This document shows positions 7,058-12,581 of a stretch of 12,581 nt of DNA, in pieces (position 1 is the stretch's first letter; the number at the start of each line of letters is the position of its first letter). Source of the DNA: Paracoccaceae bacterium (GTDB lineage: Bacteria > Pseudomonadota > Alphaproteobacteria > Rhodobacterales > Rhodobacteraceae); contig JANSYB010000017.1 in assembly GCA_024742655.1 (NCBI GenBank), positions 1 to 12,581 on the forward strand, given 5' to 3'. A model generated the notes under the pieces. The model was given only the letters and a program-made list of their open reading frames with translations, was not told the origin of the DNA and did no database searches. Made by a program: the position numbers and the translations under genes.

Positions 7058-9989
7058 CCCCGGCGATACACCCCGCGTTTTCGGCGCGCCGCCCGGCGCG
7101 GATTTTCCGCGCGCCATCGTCAACGGATTGATCCAGGCCTATGAGGCCGAAACACCTGAGCGCCTCGCGCGCGTGCACCTGATTGTGAATACACGGCGCA
7201 TGGCACGGCGCATTCACGCCCTTTTCGATGAAGGCCCTGCACGTCTCTTGCCCCGGATCAGCCTACTGACCGATTTTGGCGAGAAGCTTGGGTTAATCCA
7301 TGTGCCCGATCCGGTACCGCCGCTGCAACGCCGGCTTGAAGTTGTGAAACTCATCCGGGGGCTGCTGGATGCGCAGCCCGGTCTTGCGCCACGCTCGGCC
7401 CTCTTCGATCTGGCCGACAGTCTGGCCGGACTCATGGATGAAATGCATGGTGAGGGTGTCTCACCGGATGTGATCGAAGACATTGATACCGGCGATCAAT
7501 CGGGCCATTGGGAGCGGATAAAGTCCTTTTTGGGCATTGTAAGACCCTATTTCGCCGAAGGACTCTCGGAGCCCGATGTCGAAACCCGGCAACGAATGGT
7601 GATTGAATTCTACAGCAGTCTCTGGGCCGGAAATCCACCGGATCATCCGGTGATCGTCGCCGGCTCAACCGGATCACGCGGCGCCACTCAGCTTTTGATG
7701 CAGACGGTGGCGCAGATGCCGCAAGGTGCGGTTGTCCTGCCTGGCTTCGACTTTGATCTGCCTGATCCTGTCTGGTCCGTGCTGCAGTCGGACAAGCCGC
7801 TGGAGGATCATCCCCAATACCGGTTCGCCAGCTTTCTGAGGGGGCTCGATCTGACCCCGCGGCAGGTTCGCGCCTGGCCGGGCGCAACAGCGCCGAAACC
7901 CGCGCGAAACCGGTTGTTGTCCTTGGCATTGCGCCCCGCGCCCGTGACTGATGAGTGGCTGCGCGATGGCCCCGGCCTGAAAGACGATATCGAGCCCGCG
8001 ACCCGCGACGTGACACTCTTGCGCGCCCCGTCGGCGCGGCTCGAGGCGTTGACCATCGCCATGCGCTTGCGCCAGGCGGCGGAAGAGGGCCGGACCGCGG
8101 CCCTGATCACGCCCGACCGGATGCTGACGCGCCAGGTGGCCGCCGCGCTTGACCGGTGGGATATCATACCTGACGATAGCGCAGGGCTGCCCTTGCACCA
8201 CTCTGCACCGGGGCGGTTCCTGCGTCACGTTGCCGACCTTTTTCGGGATCGTCTGGATGTCGCGCAGTTGCTGACATTGCTCAAGCACCCGATAACGCAC
8301 AGCGGAGCGGACAGAAACATCCACCTGCTGTTGACCCGGGAGCTGGAGTTGCATTTGCGCCGGCATGGCCCCCCATTTCCCACTGCCAAGGATATCCGGG
8401 CATGGGCCATGGGCACGCGTTTCGATAACGCGGATGTCTGGGCCGAGTGGATCTGCAAACACCTGACCGGTTTGGAACAGACCGGCGAACGGCCTCTCGA
8501 AGAGCGTCTTGCACACCATATCACACTGGCCGAAGCCCTGGCGAGTGGCCCATCCGGCGAGACCACCGGGAAGCTTTGGGACAAGGACGACGGGCGCGAG
8601 GCATTGAAGGCGGTAGCGGCGTTGCGGCAGAGCGCCCCCGCCTGTGGCCCGATAAATGCCTCCGATTACAGCAGCCTTTTCCATGCGATCCTGTCGCGCC
8701 ATGAGGTGCGCAATGCCCTTCAACCGCATCCCGGCATCCTGATCTGGGGCACGCTGGAGGCCCGTGTACAAGGCGCCGATCTTCTGATCCTTGCCGGCCT
8801 GAACGAAGGGGTGTGGCCCGAGGCACCCAAGCCCGACCCGTGGCTGAACCGAAACCTGCGCCATCAGGCAGGATTACTCTTGCCGGAACGGCGGATCGGT
8901 CTGTCTGCGCATGATTTTCAGCAGGCCGCCCTGGCATCAGAAGTCTGGCTGACCCGGTCGGTCCGCTCTGACGATGCGGAAACAGTTCCGTCGAGGTGGC
9001 TGAACCGTCTTGAAAACCTGTTATGCGGCCTGAAGGTGCAGGGTGGCGAAGCCGCGTTTGAGGCGATGGCCCGTCGCGGTGATGACTGGCTTCGGCGCGC
9101 TGAACTGCTTGAGGAGCCGGGAGAAGTGGCGGCAGCCCGCAGGCCCTCGCCCTGTCCACCAACCGCCGCCCGCCCCCGTGCGATGTCAGTCACGGAAATA
9201 AAGCGGCTGATCCGGGATCCCTACGCCATCTACGCACGCCATGTGCTGCGCCTTCGGCCACTTGATCCACTCATGAAGGCACCGGATGCGTTGCTGCGCG
9301 GCATTGTTCTGCACGACGTTCTGGAACAATTCGTGAAGGACACTTTGGGTTCACATGACACCCTGACAAGGGAAGCGCTGATTGAGAAAGCAGGCACTGT
9401 TCTGGCGCAAAACGTGCCATGGGCAGAGGCGCGGGCGATGTGGCTGGCCCGGATGGAACGGATTGCCGAATGGTTTATCGAGACAGAGATAGCCCGGCGC
9501 CAGTTGGCAAACCCCGTGGAATTCGAGGCCAAATCGACCGTTGAGATTGCCGCGCTTGATTTCACATTGACGGCCAAGGCCGACCGGATCGACGTGGATC
9601 AAAACGGAGCGCTGCATATCTACGATTATAAAACCGGCGCCGCCCCCTCCAGGGACGAACAACGTCATTTCGACAAGCAGCTTTTGCTAGAGGCCGCCAT
9701 GGCCGAGAGGTCAGGGTTCGGAAGCCTGCCGGCATCTCCGGTCGCGCGGGCGGTTTACATTTCTCTGGCCAACGCCGCCAGGGAGGTGTCTGCCCCGATA
9801 GACGAGGAGCCGCCTGATCGGGTCTGGCATGAATTCGAAGTGCTGATCGACTCCTACTTGCAGGCCGACAAGGGTTTCACCTCCCGCCGCGCGATGTTCA
9901 AGAAAGAGGATGCCGGCGACTACGACCAGTTGGCGCGCTTCGGTGAGTGGGACATCACGGATGATCCTGAATCACAGGGGGTCGGCTGA
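7050..9989 (+). CDS. addB: Double-strand break repair protein AddB, alphaproteobacterial type
   Basis: A 979-residue subunit of the AddAB helicase-nuclease, which resects double-strand ends for RecA. The N-terminus (FGAPPGADFP, then VNTRRMARRIHALF) matches alphaproteobacterial AddB and occupies the place of a Walker A, with no GKT, so ATP hydrolysis is expected only from AddA. The C-terminal PD-(D/E)XK nuclease is intact: Asp845 in KADRID, Asp859 and Lys861 in DYKTG. The closing motif DYDQLARFGEWD is typical of the group. Only four cysteines are present and none flank the nuclease, so the iron-sulfur clamp of Firmicutes AddB is absent. The ATG at 7050 overlaps the murU stop by 8 bp and has no clear Shine-Dalgarno, suggesting coupled translation. 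The frame is open upstream to 6912, but those residues lie over murU. Confidence 0.94.
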   Translation: MFDPGDTPRVFGAPPGADFPRAIVNGLIQAYEAETPERLARVHLIVNTRRMARRIHALFDEGPARLLPRISLLTDFGEKLGLIHVPDPVPPLQRRLEVVKLIRGLLDAQPGLAPRSALFDLADSLAGLMDEMHGEGVSPDVIEDIDTGDQSGHWERIKSFLGIVRPYFAEGLSEPDVETRQRMVIEFYSSLWAGNPPDHPVIVAGSTGSRGATQLLMQTVAQMPQGAVVLPGFDFDLPDPVWSVLQSDKPLEDHPQYRFASFLRGLDLTPRQVRAWPGATAPKPARNRLLSLALRPAPVTDEWLRDGPGLKDDIEPATRDVTLLRAPSARLEALTIAMRLRQAAEEGRTAALITPDRMLTRQVAAALDRWDIIPDDSAGLPLHHSAPGRFLRHVADLFRDRLDVAQLLTLLKHPITHSGADRNIHLLLTRELELHLRRHGPPFPTAKDIRAWAMGTRFDNADVWAEWICKHLTGLEQTGERPLEERLAHHITLAEALASGPSGETTGKLWDKDDGREALKAVAALRQSAPACGPINASDYSSLFHAILSRHEVRNALQPHPGILIWGTLEARVQGADLLILAGLNEGVWPEAPKPDPWLNRNLRHQAGLLLPERRIGLSAHDFQQAALASEVWLTRSVRSDDAETVPSRWLNRLENLLCGLKVQGGEAAFEAMARRGDDWLRRAELLEEPGEVAAARRPSPCPPTAARPRAMSVTEIKRLIRDPYAIYARHVLRLRPLDPLMKAPDALLRGIVLHDVLEQFVKDTLGSHDTLTREALIEKAGTVLAQNVPWAEARAMWLARMERIAEWFIETEIARRQLANPVEFEAKSTVEIAALDFTLTAKADRIDVDQNGALHIYDYKTGAAPSRDEQRHFDKQLLLEAAMAERSGFGSLPASPVARAVYISLANAAREVSAPIDEEPPDRVWHEFEVLIDSYLQADKGFTSRRAMFKKEDAGDYDQLARFGEWDITDDPESQGVG

Positions 9990-12581
9990 TGCGGGATACG
10001 GCAACGCAACGGCAGATCACGGCCGCCAGACCAGATCGCTCCACATGGCTTTCGGCCAACGCAGGGTCCGGGAAAACCAAGGTTCTGACCGATCGGGTCG
10101 CACGGCTTTTGTTGCGCGGCGTCGATCCGCAGAACATCCTGTGCCTGACCTATACAAAGGCGGCGGCGACCGAGATGCAGAACCGCCTGTTCAGGCGCCT
10201 CGGTCAATGGGCCATGCTGGGCGATGATGAATTAGCCGGTCAACTCGACGATCTCGGCATCGAAGACACCATTTCCCCCGCCATGATGGCCGAGGCAAGA
10301 CGCCTGTTCGCCACAGCCATCGAAACACCGGGCGGGTTGAAAATACAGACCATTCACTCGTTCTGTTCGTCACTTTTACGGCGCTTTCCGCTAGAGGCCG
10401 GCGTTACGCCCCAATTCACGGAAATGGAGGATCGTGCCGCCGTTCTGCTGCGCGCCGAGATCGTGGAAAAGATCGCAGACGGCCCGAATGCCGAGGTGCT
10501 TTATGCGCTTGCACGGCATTATACAGGCGAAACCCTTGAATCCCTGACTGCCGAGATTGTCCGGCACCGGCCCGAGTTGGGTGACTCGCCGGACGATGCC
10601 GAGTTGGCTGCGCTCTTCGGGCAACCCGCAGACCTGACCCAGGAAAGTATCACGGCGCAAGTCTTTCTTGGGGGTGAGGCAGATTTACTGCAAGACCTGA
10701 TACCGGCGCTTTATGCCAGTGGCGGCACTGATGAGAAAGCTGCCCAGAAGCTGGAAACGGTCCAGTCTGAGTTGTTTTCGAATCTGCCGGTTTTCGAGGA
10801 TGTCTTCCTGACCGGATCAAATGCGAAATCACCATTTTCAGCCAAGATTGGCTCTTTCCCAAAGAAGGACTGCCGAGAATCTCTGGCGCATCTGATGCCG
10901 GATCTGAACGATTTCATGGAACGTGTCGAAGAGGCGCGTGAGGCACGGCTTGCGCTGGCATCGATGCAACGCACCCGTGCTCTCTATGATTTTGCCGGGG
11001 TCTTTCTGCCTGCGTATGACGAGGCAAAACAACTGCGCGGTCTGCTTGATTTCGATGACCTGATCCGGCTTGCGCGCGATCTTCTGACAGATCGGAAAGT
11101 GGCGGACTGGGTCCTCTATAAACTGGACGGCGGGATAGATCATATCCTGGTGGACGAGGCGCAGGATACCAGCCCCATGCAATGGAAGGTCATCGAGCGG
11201 CTTGCACAGGAATTCACAAGCGGCGAAGGGGCCCGCCCTGATGCGGAGCGCACGATCTTTGTCGTCGGCGACAAGAAACAGTCGATCTATTCGTTTCAAG
11301 GTGCCGATCCGCGTGAGTTCGACCGGATGAGGGACGAATTCGCCGGGCGCCTCAAGGCGGCGGAAAACCCGCTTCAGGATATGGAGATGGAGTTTTCCTT
11401 TCGGTCATCAGAAACGATCCTGTCACTTGTCGATTGCGTTTTCGAAGGACATGGCGAAAGCGGTTTTACGCAACGGGAACCTCACCGTGCATTCCACGAA
11501 AGCAAGCCCGGACGGGTGGATCTATGGCCTGTGGTCGAAAAACCGGACAAGGCGGAAAAGCCCGATTGGTTCCTGCCTGTAGATATCCGTGCGCCATCCG
11601 AACCCGCGATTCTATTGGCCGAGCAGGTGGCCACAGCAATCGAGGAGATGATCGGGCAGCCCCTGCCTGACAACACGGGACGCGAGGCGCGGCCCATTCG
11701 CGCAGGCGATATTCTGATTCTGGTTCAACGGCGTTCCGCTCTGTTCGCCGAGATCATCCGGGCCTGCAAGGCTCGCAACCTGCCTGTTGCGGGCGCCGAC
11801 CGGTTGCGGGTCGGGGCGGAATTGGCGGTTCGGGACCTCAACGCCCTTTTGTCCTTTCTGGCCACGCCGGAGGACAGCCTTGCTCTGGCGACGGCTTTGC
11901 GTTCTCCCTTGTTCGGCTGGACGGAGGCCGAACTGTACGCTCTGGCGCACAACAGGACGCAAAAATATCTTTGGGCAGCCTTGCGTGAAAATAAGGCCGA
12001 TTACCCTGATACAGTGTCTGTTTTGCAAGATCTGATGGCGCAGACCGATTATCTTCGGCCCTATGACATTATCGAACGGATCCTGACGCGTCACGAAGGG
12101 CGCAAGAACCTTCTGGCGCGCCTCGGGCTCGAAGCCGAGGATGGCATAGACGCCTTGCTGGCGCAGGCGATGGCCTATGAGCGGAACAACACCGACAGCC
12201 TGACCGGTTTTCTCGTTTGGATGGAAACCGATAATCTCGAGATCAAAAGACAGATGGACAGTGCCGGCGACCGGATTCGCGTCATGACCGCCCATGGGGC
12301 AAAAGGCCTGGAATCCCCCATCGTCATTCTGCCCGACAGCGCCAAGCGCGACATCAAGACCTCTCATGCACTTACACCGTGTGACGGCAAGATCCTTTGG
12401 CGCACCCGTTCCGATGACGCCACAATCGCCCAGCGCGAGGCCGATGACCGCTGGCGGGCGGCGCAACAGGCAGAACGTGACAGATTGCTTTATGTTGCGA
12501 TGACCCGTGCCGAACAATGGTTGATCGTGGCCGCTGCCGGCGATCTGGATAAAAACGGAACCGACTGGTACAGCAAGGTTC
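9989..12581 (+). CDS. addA: Double-strand break repair helicase AddA (partial, 3' end off window)
   Basis: The first 864 codons of a UvrD/RecB-family helicase with C-terminal nuclease, usually about 1100-1200 residues in this group; the nuclease domain lies beyond the edge. Superfamily 1 motifs seen in order: Walker A NAGSGKT (24-30), motif Ia LTYTKAAATEM (53-63), Walker B VDEAQDTSPMQW (388-399), motif III VVGDKKQSIYSF (425-436), motif V TAHGAKGLE (767-775) and motif VI RLLYVAMTRAEQ (832-843). All catalytic residues are kept, so this is the motor subunit. The ATG shares one base with the addB stop (TGATG), preceded by AGGGGG at 9976-9981. Translation is therefore coupled, giving paired amounts of AddA and AddB. 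No frameshift was seen in the frame I translated through to the edge. Confidence 0.95.
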   Translation, partial: MRDTATQRQITAARPDRSTWLSANAGSGKTKVLTDRVARLLLRGVDPQNILCLTYTKAAATEMQNRLFRRLGQWAMLGDDELAGQLDDLGIEDTISPAMMAEARRLFATAIETPGGLKIQTIHSFCSSLLRRFPLEAGVTPQFTEMEDRAAVLLRAEIVEKIADGPNAEVLYALARHYTGETLESLTAEIVRHRPELGDSPDDAELAALFGQPADLTQESITAQVFLGGEADLLQDLIPALYASGGTDEKAAQKLETVQSELFSNLPVFEDVFLTGSNAKSPFSAKIGSFPKKDCRESLAHLMPDLNDFMERVEEAREARLALASMQRTRALYDFAGVFLPAYDEAKQLRGLLDFDDLIRLARDLLTDRKVADWVLYKLDGGIDHILVDEAQDTSPMQWKVIERLAQEFTSGEGARPDAERTIFVVGDKKQSIYSFQGADPREFDRMRDEFAGRLKAAENPLQDMEMEFSFRSSETILSLVDCVFEGHGESGFTQREPHRAFHESKPGRVDLWPVVEKPDKAEKPDWFLPVDIRAPSEPAILLAEQVATAIEEMIGQPLPDNTGREARPIRAGDILILVQRRSALFAEIIRACKARNLPVAGADRLRVGAELAVRDLNALLSFLATPEDSLALATALRSPLFGWTEAELYALAHNRTQKYLWAALRENKADYPDTVSVLQDLMAQTDYLRPYDIIERILTRHEGRKNLLARLGLEAEDGIDALLAQAMAYERNNTDSLTGFLVWMETDNLEIKRQMDSAGDRIRVMTAHGAKGLESPIVILPDSAKRDIKTSHALTPCDGKILWRTRSDDATIAQREADDRWRAAQQAERDRLLYVAMTRAEQWLIVAAAGDLDKNGTDWYSKV

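Noticed and set aside
7674-8864. A 396-codon open frame on the minus strand
   Set aside because: It lies entirely within addB, has no recognisable motif, and is explained by GC-rich codon bias of the sense gene.
11612-12517. A 301-codon open frame on the minus strand
   Set aside because: It is antisense to addA, whose helicase motifs are in the plus frame; no domain recognised.

Overview
The window looks like chromosomal DNA from an alphaproteobacterium of the Rhodobacteraceae (Roseobacter/Rhodobacter group). The basis is the divergent regB / senC-regA redox locus, alphaproteobacterial-type AddA/AddB, a kinase-less DivL-like PAS protein, high GC with GC-rich third positions, and very tight gene packing. 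No insertion sequence, tRNA, rRNA, CRISPR array or phage gene was seen. It reads as core chromosome rather than an accessory island.

Layout: (1) bases 32-523 (+), a GNAT acetyltransferase whose 3' end overlaps the convergent regA by 12 bp. (2) Bases 512-1758 (-), senC (Sco-type copper chaperone) then regA (Fis-type response regulator). (3) Bases 1759-1846, a short divergent control region. (4) Bases 1847-3241 (+), regB, the membrane redox histidine kinase that pairs with RegA. (5) Bases 3242-3339, a gap holding an exact CtrA-type motif, TTAACC-N5-TTAACC. (6) Bases 3340-4851 (+), a membrane-anchored PAS protein with no kinase domain, probably DivL. (7) Bases 4892-12581 (+), a packed run tsaE - amgK - murU - addB - addA, with overlaps of 8, 25, 8 and 1 bp. 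addA runs off the right edge.

How the genes fit together: RegB senses the redox state of the quinone pool and of a cysteine, and phosphorylates RegA. SenC delivers copper to cytochrome oxidase, whose electron flow feeds back on RegB. DivL is a control protein of the CckA-ChpT-CtrA phosphorelay, which in Rhodobacteraceae governs motility and gene transfer agents. Its own promoter appears to carry a CtrA site, so an autoregulatory loop is likely. The downstream genes cover t6A tRNA modification (TsaE), recycling of the peptidoglycan sugar MurNAc to UDP-MurNAc (AmgK then MurU), and double-strand break resection (AddAB). These housekeeping functions are probably co-transcribed and may be driven in part from the CtrA-marked promoter.

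The least conventional part of the window is the regB-divL junction: the CtrA motif, the loss of the kinase module and the cysteine-rich PAS protein. The families themselves are known. I do not see evidence for a wholly undescribed system.
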